From Synechococcaceae cyanobacterium SM2_3_1 (GTDB lineage: Bacteria; Cyanobacteriota; Cyanobacteriia; Thermostichales; Thermostichaceae), in contig JAAUUJ010000017.1 in NCBI GenBank assembly GCA_012030715.1, forward strand, positions 1 through 39,577: 39,577 bases of DNA, in the 5' to 3' direction. The stretch's first letter is position 1; every line of letters starts with the position of its first letter. Below the pieces are notes generated by a model that saw only the letters and a program-made list of their open reading frames with translations, searched no databases and was not told the DNA's origin. The translations under genes were made by a program, and so were the position numbers. Of this stretch, positions 1 through 8,166 are shown piece by piece.

Positions 1-452
1 GGAGGGGCTGTGGGCGGCGGGGTGGGAGTCGGAGTGGCGATCGCCTGGGCTACAGGTTCGGGTGGGGGAGCCTCAACTGGTTGCTGGGGTTCGGGTTGTT
101 GGGGCGGGGGCGGAGCAACGGGCGGGGGCGGAGGTGCTGGCGGTTGGGGTTGCTGTTGTGCAGGGGCGGGTTGTGACTGCGGCGGACTTCCCTCCGAGGG
201 GGGCTCAGGTCTGGGTTCGCCTGCATCCACTGAGTTGCTATCGGATTGCAAATCGGTATCCGGAGGTGGGATCTCGGAGGGATCCACCAGGACAAATTTA
301 ATGATTTCTTCGGCCTCTTCAGGGGGAATCAGACGACTGGACCACCAGACCCCTAAGAGAAAAAGAATGTGAAACAGGATCGACAACAACAGAAATAAAT
401 ACAGTCGTTGAGATTTAGCTTCACGGCGTTTTTCTTCCGCCCAACTGGTCAT
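1..452 (-). CDS. TonB-like proline-rich membrane protein, cut by window edge
   Basis: The gene runs off the left edge, so only the first 150 codons are visible. It starts with ATG at 452 and encodes a short basic cytoplasmic stretch (MTSWAEEKRREAKSQRLY). One hydrophobic segment follows at about residues 18-37, then an acidic stretch and a long Pro/Gln-rich region with PPPPP runs. An N-terminal anchor plus a proline-rich periplasmic spacer is the architecture of TonB-family energy transducers, which couple ExbBD to outer-membrane receptors. The C-terminal TonB domain that would prove this lies outside the window, so another proline-rich anchored protein is possible. It lies 66 bp downstream of the 519-1430 gene on the same strand and may be cotranscribed with it. 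Confidence 0.6.
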   Translation of the reverse strand, partial: MTSWAEEKRREAKSQRLYLFLLLSILFHILFLLGVWWSSRLIPPEEAEEIIKFVLVDPSEIPPPDTDLQSDSNSVDAGEPRPEPPSEGSPPQSQPAPAQQQPQPPAPPPPPVAPPPPQQPEPQQPVEAPPPEPVAQAIATPTPTPPPTAP

Positions 453-518
453 GTGCCACCCGTCCTCATCCACACTCAGCTTGTTTTATAACATTGCGGC
501 TCCGGCTCCCTGATTGCG

Positions 519-1430
519 TTAGGGCGCAGACTCCTCAGATCCTATGGTCTCAAACATCACTTCCACCTGATCTAGCAGATTTTGAGGGGACTGATCGGTC
601 ATCCAGGTGCGGATCAGTTGGGTTTGGGTTTCCTGATCATCCATCCGCCCCAATTTCGTCATCGCCTTGAGTTTGACTTCGGCTTTGCTGCGGTTGCTCA
701 GAAGATCTAGGCGCTGATCTGGGGTGAGGGTTTGTGGGTGTTGATCCAACAAATAATCAACAATCTCTAAAAATAACAGAGGTCCACTGACCATAACTCC
801 TGATCTGTCTCTTTTTGCCATTGCTGCATCCGGTTGATCTGAGCTTTGCTGTTGCAGCTCCTCCTCAGCGACGAAGTGGTACAACAGCTCCCAGAGATCT
901 TGAGGGGAAAGGGTGACAAGTTCTGCCCGGGCTCTCGCCTGCAATCGAAGCGGATCCACCGATTGGGCTGCGGCAGTTTGTGCCAGTTGCTCCTGGAGTG
1001 ACTTCAGGTTGAGCTCTAAACTCTGGCGATCGGTTGCGGTCAGATCCTGTTGCAAGAGTTGCTCGATCACCTCTCCACAAACCACCAGACGGGGCAGGCG
1101 CACAGGGTAGAGTTGACCACTAGCTGTTTGTAGGAATCTTTCCAGATCCGGCCCTTCCCCCTGATCAAGCAGATCCTGTAACAGGGCAACCAGCCCCTGA
1201 AGAGGGGTCAGCCGCAGCAGATCTCGCAGGTCTGAACTCAACGCTTCTGGCCAGGCAATCTCCAGCTCCTGCAATCTGGCCAGTGCAGCGGTGTGGGCTT
1301 CCCTGATTCGTTCCGGAAACTCGGCCTCCAGATCTCCCTGGGCGAGAAGCTCCTGGCTGGAGGGGAGCAGTGCCTGGGTGGTTTCCGCCAGAATCAAGAG
1401 ATCGGGGGCGTCAAGATGGGGGATCGTCAT
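519..1430 (-). CDS. Hypothetical helical protein overlapping crtR
   Basis: A 303-residue protein I do not recognise. It is leucine- and glutamine-rich and looks almost wholly alpha-helical. There is no signal peptide, no membrane segment and no obvious catalytic motif. An acidic N-terminal half is followed by a more basic segment (AMAKRDRSG) and a helical C-terminus. The ATG start at 1430 lies inside the last codons of crtR (stop at 1411), a 20-bp overlap that suggests translational coupling. A TonB-like gene follows. The reading frame is long and the composition is protein-like, so I take it as a real gene, probably lineage-specific. Confidence 0.75.
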   Translation of the reverse strand: MTIPHLDAPDLLILAETTQALLPSSQELLAQGDLEAEFPERIREAHTAALARLQELEIAWPEALSSDLRDLLRLTPLQGLVALLQDLLDQGEGPDLERFLQTASGQLYPVRLPRLVVCGEVIEQLLQQDLTATDRQSLELNLKSLQEQLAQTAAAQSVDPLRLQARARAELVTLSPQDLWELLYHFVAEEELQQQSSDQPDAAMAKRDRSGVMVSGPLLFLEIVDYLLDQHPQTLTPDQRLDLLSNRSKAEVKLKAMTKLGRMDDQETQTQLIRTWMTDQSPQNLLDQVEVMFETIGSEESAP

Positions 1431-2387
1431 GGGTCTGAGTCACTTCGGGGGCATCGACAGGAGTGGAGTGCCAGTGGATCCCGATGAAAGCATCATAAAG
1501 AAAACTGAAAAACTCTTTTCCCTGCCAGATTCCTAAGTTTTGTTTACAATGGTGCCGATCTAGGACAGGCTTTGCCACATGATAGGCGGCTTGATATTTG
1601 TACCAGGGGACCGAAGGCCAGAGGTGATGCACCAGGTGATAATTCTGACCCAGGAGCAAAATGTTGGTTAGCCAGCCAGGATAAACTCGGGCATTCTGCC
1701 AGCGGTCTCGATCCTGAAAGGGGCGGTGGGGAAGATAATCAAAGAATAATCCCAAAAGCAAGCCCATGATGCAGGCGGGGGGTAGCCAGTAGTTCATCAG
1801 GTAATCGGTGTAGCCGTAGGCAATGGCCACGGTAAAGGTGATCACCACCAGTAGACGACTCAGTCCCCACTGCAGCAGATCCCAGCGCCCCTTTTCCACA
1901 GTTGCCGCTTAAAGAAAAAGACTTCGTGATAGAAGAAGCGAGGGGCGATTAGCCAGAGGGGGCCTCCGGTGGAAACATAATGATCCGGATCATTTTCGGG
2001 ATCATTGACATGGGCATGATGCTGCATGTGCACCCGCTTAAACACGGGATACACGAACCCCTGCAGTAGAGCCGATCCATGCCCGAGAGCCTCATTCATC
2101 CAGCGGATTTTGTGAGCTGCCCCGTGGGACGCATCATGAATGACGGTGCCTAAAACGTATAAAGCCAGGAAATTAGAAGCAAAGATCAGCCATTTAGGCC
2201 AGTCCCAAAAACTGTATCCACAAAAATTGGCCACACTTAGCAGCAGTGATGCCAGAAACATGAGCAGATTGGGATTCCAAAAGCTGGAGGGGGGACCGAC
2301 CAGATCCCTGGGTAGCGTAAATCGGTGGACAGGTCTGGCTGCCTCAGGCGATTCGGGAGCAAAGCTGCCTGCATCCGCAATCGTCAT
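1411..2387 (-). CDS. crtR: Beta-carotene hydroxylase CrtR (frameshifted in this sequence)
   Basis: A membrane di-iron hydroxylase that converts beta-carotene to zeaxanthin. The N-terminal part, in one frame, has hydrophobic segments, the first histidine box HDASH and the second box in HMQHHAHVNDPENDPDH. The C-terminal part, in another frame, has FFDYLPHRPFQ and the third box NYHLVHHLWPS. Both halves closely resemble cyanobacterial CrtR as I remember it. The frame changes near 1891-1896, in a CCCCTTTT tract. Restoring one base gives a continuous protein of about 325 residues, the usual size. I chose the ATG at 2387 (MTIADAG); an in-frame ATG at 2408 is an alternative. All metal-ligand histidines are present, so a sequencing deletion is more likely than a pseudogene. 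The stop overlaps the next gene by 20 bp. Confidence 0.9.
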
Positions 2388-2517
2388 AGGCCTTGACTCC
2401 CCCCACATCGACAGTTAAAAGTTGACATGACAATCAGCACATTTCTTAACGTTGCTTAGTATAAGACAGCTGCAGATCCCTAGCTACTGCTTGGGAATCG
2501 CCCCCCAGGGATCGGCG

Positions 2518-3338
2518 ATGCTGGAGTTATGTTACCGCCTGAACCGCATGTCTTTCTTCTTCTTTTCTGAGCTAACGCTCTCCGCTCCCTGGATCACGGC
2601 CCTGATCCTGAACAGCGCGATTGGATGGCTGGGCATGGTCTTGCCCCAAAAGGCCCTCACCCGTCTCGGAGTGCTGCATGCCTGGCTTCTGGGTGTCGTG
2701 ATCTGGGGCTGTTGGGGCTGGCGGGGCTATACCGTGGTGGCGCTTTACTTTCTGGTGGGGACTGCCTCGACACGACTGGGAAAGAGGTGAAGGAAGAGAG
2801 GGGGATCGCAGAAAAACGAGGAGGAGCGAGAGGTCCAGAAAATGTTTGGGGATCGGCGTTGACAGGATTTGTCTGCAGCTTAGGGTATCTTGCTTTCCCC
2901 GATCCTCTCTGGTGGTTGGCCTATACAGCCAGCTTTGCTGCCAAACTTGCAGACACATGCAGCAGTGAAATTGGCAAGGCTTATGGACGGCGGACCTTTC
3001 TTGTCACGACGTTTCAGCCTGTTCCACCTGGGACAGAAGGGGCAGTGAGCCTGGAGGGAACAGGGGCAGGGGCGGTGGCGGCGGCTGGGTTAGTCCTGTT
3101 GACCTACGCAGTCAGCTCCCCAGAATTGATCCTGAATTGGGGACTTGTCTGGTTGGGGATTGCCTGGCTGGCGGCGATGCTGGCCACAACTGCCGAAAGC
3201 TGGATCGGGACTGTTTTACAACCGCGACTGTCCTGGCTCACCAATGAAGTTGTCAATGGCATCCAAACCACCTTAGCGGCTCTCATTGCCGCTTTAGCGG
3301 GAGAACTTTATCTTGTATTCCAAGGGTTTCCAGCCTAA
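2518..3338 (+). CDS. DUF92 family protein, VTE6-like phytyl-phosphate kinase relative (frameshifted)
   Basis: An integral membrane protein of the DUF92 family. Plant VTE6 and its cyanobacterial homologues in this family phosphorylate phytyl phosphate for tocopherol and phylloquinone synthesis. The first frame gives hydrophobic helices ending at TASTRLGK. The second frame continues with GIAEKRGGARGPENVWGSA and LADTCSSEIGKAYG, which are hallmark DUF92 motifs, then further helices. The frame changes in GGGAAA at about 2778-2783, and adding one base yields about 273 residues. I chose the ATG at 2518; the ATG at 2548 is also possible. The gene is divergent from crtR across about 130 bp, so the two isoprenoid-related genes share a promoter region. 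Function rests on family knowledge only. Confidence 0.8.
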
Positions 3339-3525
3339 TGATCTTTAAGTTCACCCCGATCGTTAAGCTTGCAGACCTAATCAATTGGATTTTTCGACAC
3401 TGGGAAATGCTAGATCTCAGACCTGGTTCCACTCCTTACCCGTTTCTTCCCTAGAAAGATCGCTAAGCTTAAAAAGAGTCAAGGCAGAATTAGAGAGCGC
3501 ATCACCCCATGTCAGGAGGTAAAAG

Positions 3526-3774
3526 ATGACCGGACTTCTTGTGGCAGCACTACTGGCTGCAGTTGTGTTTATCGGCTACAACCGTTTATCGCAACCGGAA
3601 GCTACGCAGGATCCAGCCCGCCCCAACACCGCTGAGGAAATGATGGAAGCTGCTCCAGGAAGTTCTGCGGTTGAAGCTGTGAAGACGATCGACCGCGTTG
3701 AGAATCAACTGGACTCCAGCCTAGAACAACTCCAGCAACAGCAGCAACAGGCCGTCCAGCAGCTGGAGAACTGA
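3526..3774 (+). CDS. Small single-pass membrane protein with Gln-rich coiled-coil tail
   Basis: An 82-residue protein with no recognised family. An N-terminal hydrophobic segment (about residues 3-17, LLVAALLAAVVFIGY) would anchor it. A short acidic linker follows, then a Gln-rich helix (LEQLQQQQQQAVQQLEN) likely to form a coiled coil. A strong Shine-Dalgarno AGGAGG lies 6 nt before the ATG, which supports the start and the reality of the gene. It lies 91 bp before the AhpD-like gene on the same strand. A plausible role is a small scaffold or partner of a membrane complex, but nothing in the sequence identifies one. Confidence 0.65.
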   Translation: MTGLLVAALLAAVVFIGYNRLSQPEATQDPARPNTAEEMMEAAPGSSAVEAVKTIDRVENQLDSSLEQLQQQQQQAVQQLEN

Positions 3775-3864
3775 GATCTGGAGACAAGAATGGATGAAGT
3801 GGCTCTGTTCCACCGCGCCAAAACACGGTAAAGTCAATCAGTTGTCTTTGATGATTGCCTGTTG

Positions 3865-4419
3865 ATGCGGATTCCACTTGTTACCTCAGACCAAGCGGAT
3901 AAGGCCACCCAGAAAGTCTATGAAAGTCTGGAGAAAGCTTACGGTACTGCCCTCAATCCGTTGAGAGCGATGGCCCACAAGCCGCAGCTGATGCGCGCTG
4001 TAATGACCTTGTACGGCGCCATGCATGCTGAAAACCCCCAGTTGCCCGAGGATCTCAAAGAGCTGGTCAGCATTCGCATTTCCCAGATCAATGGCTGTCG
4101 TCATTACTGCCTGCCCTACCATCGGCTGCAGGCCGAAAAGCTCGGGGTAAATGCTGCTAAAGTTGCAGCCGTGGCCCAGGCACGGCAAAGTGATTTGTTC
4201 TCACCTGCTGAAAAACTGGCCATTGAGTATGCTGAACGAATGACGGTTCCTACCATGATCGTGACGGACACCTTTTTTGCTCAGCTGAAGACAGTCTGGG
4301 CGGATGCCGATCTGGTGGAGCTTACCGCGCTGATCGGATTTATGAATTTCTGGACGAAGGTGATTGCTGCCCTGGATGTGCCTCTGGATGAGATCTATTC
4401 TGAACAAATACAGCACTAG
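3865..4419 (+). CDS. AhpD-like / carboxymuconolactone decarboxylase family protein
   Basis: A 184-residue cytoplasmic protein of the AhpD/CMD fold, often alkylhydroperoxidase-like. The motif SIRISQINGC, then cysteines at residues 78 and 82 and His86, matches the CMD active-site helix. Here the cysteines are three residues apart (C-R-H-Y-C) instead of the usual C-x-x-C. The C-terminal half (SPAEKLAIEYAERMT, LTALIGFMNFWTKV) matches the family's second helical region. I use the ATG at 3865, one codon after a TTG. Expected activity would be peroxide reduction through a redox-active cysteine pair, but the altered spacing makes that uncertain. No AhpC gene is adjacent; a 2-Cys peroxiredoxin lies elsewhere in the window. 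Confidence 0.8.
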   Translation: MRIPLVTSDQADKATQKVYESLEKAYGTALNPLRAMAHKPQLMRAVMTLYGAMHAENPQLPEDLKELVSIRISQINGCRHYCLPYHRLQAEKLGVNAAKVAAVAQARQSDLFSPAEKLAIEYAERMTVPTMIVTDTFFAQLKTVWADADLVELTALIGFMNFWTKVIAALDVPLDEIYSEQIQH

Positions 4420-4452
4420 GTGCTCATTTCAACCTTTCATTTGAATAAGAAA

Positions 4453-4478
4453 CTCACGCCATCATTGAGTGACGTGAG
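4453..4478. terminator. Inverted repeat between convergent genes, possible terminator
   Basis: CTCACG (4453-4458) and CGTGAG (4473-4478) form a 6-bp stem with a 14-nt loop. It sits in the 89-bp gap between the convergent AhpD-like gene and the DUF3155 gene, where a shared terminator would be expected. There is no clear T-tract on either side, so the call is weak. Confidence 0.3.
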
Positions 4479-4508
4479 CTGTACTGGGTAAATTGGATAG
4501 ATAATCAA

Positions 4509-4877
4509 TTAGCGAGCGGCAGCAATGGATGCTGTTTTCGCTGTTGCAGATCTGCTGGATTTTGTAGAAGCTTTGCTAGACTTTTCCCCTTTCTCAGACT
4601 CAAGTAGAGATTTAAGACTGGGAAAGAGAAAATGATTTTCTTCTACATACTGAGCCCCAAACAGACCTTTCTCAGCCCAAAAGAAACGATCGATTGTATG
4701 CTCATTCCGGCGGACTAGAATCAGCGCAGGAGGCGCAATAGACTGTTCATGAATATACTTGCGAGCTGCTGTGACAGACTTTTCCTCCCCACTTTCTAAA
4801 TTGAATTGAGGGATATGCTCAAGAATCTTGCGTCCCTCCTGTCTCCTGCGACTTTTGCGCTTCCTTCTCCTAACCAA
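4509..4877 (-). CDS. DUF3155 family cyanobacterial protein
   Basis: A 122-residue basic protein that I match from memory to the cyanobacterial family DUF3155. It begins with an Arg/Lys cluster (VRRRKRKSRRRQEG). A conserved core follows, with motifs such as NLESGEEKSVTAARKYI, LVRRNEHTIDRFFWAEKG and AQYVEENHFLFPSLKSLL. The tail is a Ser/Lys/Ala-rich run resembling histone H1 tails. The open frame extends upstream to 4934, but a Shine-Dalgarno GGGAGG lies 6 nt before a TTG at 4877, and family similarity begins there, so I choose TTG. The basic ends suggest nucleic-acid binding, which is inference. Function is unknown. Confidence 0.75.
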   Translation of the reverse strand: MVRRRKRKSRRRQEGRKILEHIPQFNLESGEEKSVTAARKYIHEQSIAPPALILVRRNEHTIDRFFWAEKGLFGAQYVEENHFLFPSLKSLLESEKGEKSSKASTKSSRSATAKTASIAAAR

Positions 4878-4883
4878 TGTTGA

Positions 4884-4889
4884 CCTCCC
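4884..4889 (-). promoter_or_regulatory. Ribosome binding site deciding a TTG start
   Basis: On the minus strand GGGAGG lies 6 nt upstream of the TTG at 4877, in good register for initiation. This is why the shorter DUF3155 start is preferred over the ATG at 4934. Confidence 0.6.
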
Positions 4890-4934
4890 GCCGAGTCTTC
4901 TTAAGCAGAACCGCATGGAATATAACAGGTTCAT

Positions 4935-5288
4935 TCGGAAAATTCAATGTATTTTTGCATTCTGATAGATTCGACAAGTTAAGAAATCCATCAATCCAAA
5001 AATAATTGACATGCATGGTAGAGTAAATCTCTTGTCCCATGTTCGGGAAGCTCCCGGATCATGAAGAGACTCAAATAGCATAGAAATGCTTGCAGAAGCA
5101 ATCCCTGACCACTGAGTAAGTGGCTTAGGTCATCGCAGGTGCATAGCTAGCTAAATCTTGAGGCTTAATCTTAGAGATTCCTCGACACTAATTATCTAAC
5201 ATCTAAGAAGAAAAATCTCAATAGAGGATATACCTAACTATGGAGAGTACCTGGTGGGATACGTGATTGTTTTCGCCCTGTTTGTAGC
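4935..5288. other. Intergenic region, AT-richer, no gene seen
   Basis: About 350 bp between the divergent DUF3155 and MFS genes, visibly more AT-rich than its surroundings. It must hold both promoters. Two small perfect hairpins are present: CGGGA/TCCCG around a 3-nt loop (5044-5056) and CCACT/AGTGG around GAGTA (5109-5123). No tRNA, riboswitch or ORF of useful length is evident. A small RNA is possible but unsupported. Confidence 0.4.
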
Positions 5289-6697
5289 ATGAACCCACAT
5301 AAGCTAAGTCTCTGGACCAAGCTGGCCTACGGTATCGGAGATCTGGGGCCAGCCATCACCCAGAACATCCTGGCGTTTTTCCTCCTGCCCTTTTTAACGA
5401 CAGTGGCAGGCTTAGAGGCGGGTCTGGCGGGGAGTATTTTGGCCCTCAGCAAGGTTTGGGATGCTGTCAACGATCCGCTGGTGGGGATTCTCTCTGACCG
5501 GACACAAAGTCGTTGGGGCCGCCGCCGCCCTGGATCTTGATCGGGGCCTTGCCGTTTGGAATCAGTTTCCTGGCCCAGTGGCTGGTGCCGTTTCCGGGTA
5601 GCCCCTGGGGCCTCTTCTGGTACTACCTGGGTATCGCTGTTCTCTTTAATAGCTTTTATACGACGGTGAACTTGCCCTACACGGCCCTCACTGCTGAACT
5701 GACGCAAGATTATGATGAGCGGACTCAATTAACTCATTTCCGTTTTGCCTTCTCGATTGGGGGCAGCCTGGCTTCGGGATTGCTTTATCCCAGGATCATT
5801 GGCTGGTTGAGCGGCGCAGGGGTCTGCGTAGAAGGGTCAGCCTCACCGTACCTGGCCTACGCTCTCTCTGGAGGACTGTGGGCCCTGGTTGCCACCTTGC
5901 CTCTGTTTTGGTGTGTTGCTGGGATCCGAGAGACTCCCCAGTCGCCTCCAGAGGCGATTTCGATACCGCAACAATTGCGCATTGCCTTTGGTAACCGACC
6001 CTACCTGTTCGTGATTGGGTTATATCTCTGTTCCTGGCTAGCCCTGCAGATGACGGCCACTATTATTCCCTATTTCGTTACCCTCTGGATGGGTTTATCG
6101 GGGGCCTGGGTGGGAAATGTGATTCTGGCGGTGCAGGGGACTGCTTTTGTCATGCTCTTTGTCTGGACCCGTGTGAGTGCTCGGCTGGGCAAAAAGGCAG
6201 TTTTTACTCTGGGGATGGGGTTATGGATCCTGGCCCAATCCGGATTGCTGCTGCTGCAACCTGGTCAAAATGGCCTGCTCATTGCTCTGTCGATCCTGGC
6301 TGGGATCGGGGTGTCGACAGCCTATCTGGTGCCCTGGGCCATGGTGCCGGATGTGATTGAACTGGATGAGTTGCAAACGGGGCAGCGGCGGGAGGGCATC
6401 TACTATGGATTTATGGTGCTTCTGCAAAAGATCGGACTGGCCCTGGGCTTATTTCTGGTGGGGCAGTTATTACAGTGGTCGGGGTTCATCAGTACTGTGC
6501 CCTGTCAGACCCCTCCAATTCAGCCTGAGTCGGCGTTGCTGATGGTGAGACTGTTGATCGGTCCAGTTCCTACCCTGATCCTGGTGGGGGGATTAACCCT
6601 TAACTACTTCTATCCCATTACCCGCAGCAGTCATGCACAGGTGCTGCAGCAACTGGCGGAACGCCGTCAACGCCAATCAACAGATCTACCCCCCTGA
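5289..6697 (+). CDS. MFS transporter of the GPH (melibiose-type) cation symporter family (frameshifted)
   Basis: An inner-membrane sugar/cation symporter-like protein with about 12 hydrophobic segments. The first frame (from ATG 5289) has KLAYGIGDLGPAI and the signature VNDPLVGILSDRTQSRWGRRRP, which is typical of GPH symporters. The second frame continues directly with WILIGALPFG, then NLPYTALTAEL and TQDYDERTQL, all family motifs, and YGFMVLLQKIGLALG near the end. The frame changes at 5521-5530 in a GCCGCCGCCC tract. Adding one base restores about 469 residues, the normal length. The substrate cannot be told. No sugar-utilisation genes are adjacent, and the TnpB element begins shortly after the stop. 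Confidence 0.85.
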
Positions 6698-6739
6698 AGA
6701 GGCAAGGTCTAGGTCTACCAGGATCCGTCGCAGTGCTCC

Positions 6740-6778
6740 GCCTATAATACCGCGAAGCGGTTAGGGGGTGGTGTAGGC
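6740..6778. repeat. Imperfect palindrome upstream of tnpB, candidate IS left-end structure
   Basis: GCCTA (6740-6744) pairs with TAGGC (6774-6778), enclosing a tighter hairpin ACCGC-GAA-GCGGT at 6749-6761. Such subterminal hairpins are recognition structures in IS200/IS605 elements. The segment lies between the MFS stop and tnpB. The true element boundary is not determined. Confidence 0.4.
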
Positions 6779-6829
6779 CTCAGGACGTGCGCAGCAGCGG
6801 CGGGCGACCGGAGGGAGCAATTGAGAGAT

Positions 6830-6857
6830 CCTAAGAAACAATCCAGCATTTCTTAGG
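6830..6857. repeat. 9-bp perfect hairpin just upstream of the tnpB start
   Basis: CCTAAGAAA (6830-6838) and TTTCTTAGG (6849-6857) form a 9-bp stem with a 10-nt loop, ending 13 nt before the tnpB ATG. It could be an IS left-end imperfect palindrome or a structure that limits tnpB translation. Confidence 0.45.
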
Positions 6858-6870
6858 TTATAACGTTCTC

Positions 6871-8148
6871 ATGTTGAACATGACGTGGGAATTTAAGCTA
6901 GAGCCAACTGCTGCGCAGGTTTTGGAGATTGAGCACATCCTTGATGTGTGCCGCAATGTCTGGAACTTCGCCCTTCGGGAACGCAAAGACTGGCTGGATT
7001 CCCGCAGGTCTCCGGTGAATGCGTGCTCGATTCGGCAAGAGTTCATCTTGCCAGCAGATACGCCATTTCCAAACTATGCCCGACAGTGCAAGTCCTTGAC
7101 TAAGGCCAAAGCTGGTTTCCCCAGACTCAAAACCGTTAACGCTCAAGTGCTCCAACAGGTCATCCGAAAACTAGAGGCTGCCTGGGAGTCATGGCGACTT
7201 AAACGCTCTGGCTTCCCTCGCTTCAAAAAAGCTAACCGAATGCGGAGCTTTCTGTTTCCCCAGATGCTGGAAAACTGCATCACTTCAGAGGGAATTAAGC
7301 TGCCGCAACTGGGCTTGGTTCGGGTGCGTTGGTCACGGCAAATTCCCGACTTGTTCGAGGTGAAGCAAGCGCGGATGGTTCGCAAGGCATCAGGGTACTT
7401 CGTTATGTTGAGCCTGCAAGCTAATGTTAATGTTCCTGCTCCTCAACCTCACGGTCATCCTGTGGGGATTGATGTGGGATTGGAATACTTTCTCTCAACT
7501 TCCGATGGGGTACAAGTCAAGCGACCACGCTTTTTTAACAATCTGCACCGCAAGCTGAAATTGCTGCAGCGCAGGCTCAAGACTAAGCAGAAGGGAAGCA
7601 GTAACTGGCTAAAGCTCCAAAAGAAGATTGCAAGGGTGCATCAGCGCATCACTGAAACACGCAAGGAGTGGCATTTCAAGCTAGCACATCGTCTCTGTGA
7701 CAATGCGGGGATGGTGTTTGTGGAAGATCTTGACTTTTGCATCATGGCTAAAGGAATGCTGGGTAAGCACACACTAGATGCTGGATTGGGTCGATTCACC
7801 AACCAGATCCTGCCGTGGGTGTGTTTCAAGCGAGATGTGTATTACGGCAAGGTTGATGCAAGGGGCACATCTCAGGAGTGCCCAGATTGTGGGGCAGAGG
7901 TGCGCAAAGACCTCTCAACTCGAATCCATCACTGCCAGCCTTGCGGGTCAATCAAACCGCGTGATGTTGCGAGCGCTCAAGTCATCAGTAGCCGTGGGCA
8001 ACGGCAAATTGAAAATGCCTGTGGAGACGTTCTAGCGGGGGTTGGGGTGACAGTGCCTACGGCACGCTGGCGCGAACAGCCTAGCCAAGTGTCTGTGAAG
8101 CAGGAACTCTTTGGGGCAACCCAAAGAATCTCCCTGCATGCCCGATAG
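6871..8148 (+). CDS. tnpB: TnpB RNA-guided nuclease of an IS200/IS605-type (IS1341) element
   Basis: A 425-residue TnpB, a transposon-encoded RNA-guided nuclease related to Cas12. The N-terminal helix-turn-helix/WED region has CRNVWNFALRERKDW and MRSFLFPQM. The RuvC residues are in place: Asp201 in GIDVGLEYF, Glu285 in FVEDLDF and Asp364 in PRDVASAQV. A zinc ribbon lies between the last two (Cys337, Cys340, Cys355, Cys358). The frame is uninterrupted, so the protein looks active, unlike the second copy at 28.8-29.8 kb. The usual DRDV is PRDV here, but the catalytic Asp remains. No tnpA is present, so the element is of the TnpB-only kind. It is inserted between the 3' ends of two convergent genes. 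Confidence 0.92.
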   Translation: MLNMTWEFKLEPTAAQVLEIEHILDVCRNVWNFALRERKDWLDSRRSPVNACSIRQEFILPADTPFPNYARQCKSLTKAKAGFPRLKTVNAQVLQQVIRKLEAAWESWRLKRSGFPRFKKANRMRSFLFPQMLENCITSEGIKLPQLGLVRVRWSRQIPDLFEVKQARMVRKASGYFVMLSLQANVNVPAPQPHGHPVGIDVGLEYFLSTSDGVQVKRPRFFNNLHRKLKLLQRRLKTKQKGSSNWLKLQKKIARVHQRITETRKEWHFKLAHRLCDNAGMVFVEDLDFCIMAKGMLGKHTLDAGLGRFTNQILPWVCFKRDVYYGKVDARGTSQECPDCGAEVRKDLSTRIHHCQPCGSIKPRDVASAQVISSRGQRQIENACGDVLAGVGVTVPTARWREQPSQVSVKQELFGATQRISLHAR

Positions 8149-8161
8149 GGCTCCTGGGAGA
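8109..8161 (+). ncRNA. Probable 3' part of the TnpB omega-RNA (reRNA) / right-end hairpins
   Basis: Three stems follow each other across the tnpB stop codon. CTTTGGG-GCAA-CCCAAAG (8109-8126) is a perfect 7-bp stem with a GNRA tetraloop. TCTCCC (8129-8134) pairs with GGGAGA (8156-8161) and encloses GCCC-GATA-GGGC (8140-8151). Omega-RNAs of TnpB are known to derive from the 3' end of tnpB and the right end of the element, which fits this position. The guide would lie just 3' of the hairpins. The 5' limit of the RNA is not visible. Confidence 0.5.
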
Positions 8162-8166
8162 GGATG

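Noticed and set aside
1880-1905. Programmed ribosomal frameshifting in crtR
   Set aside because: No slippery heptamer with a downstream pseudoknot, and eight similar one-base breaks in unrelated genes argue for a common technical cause.
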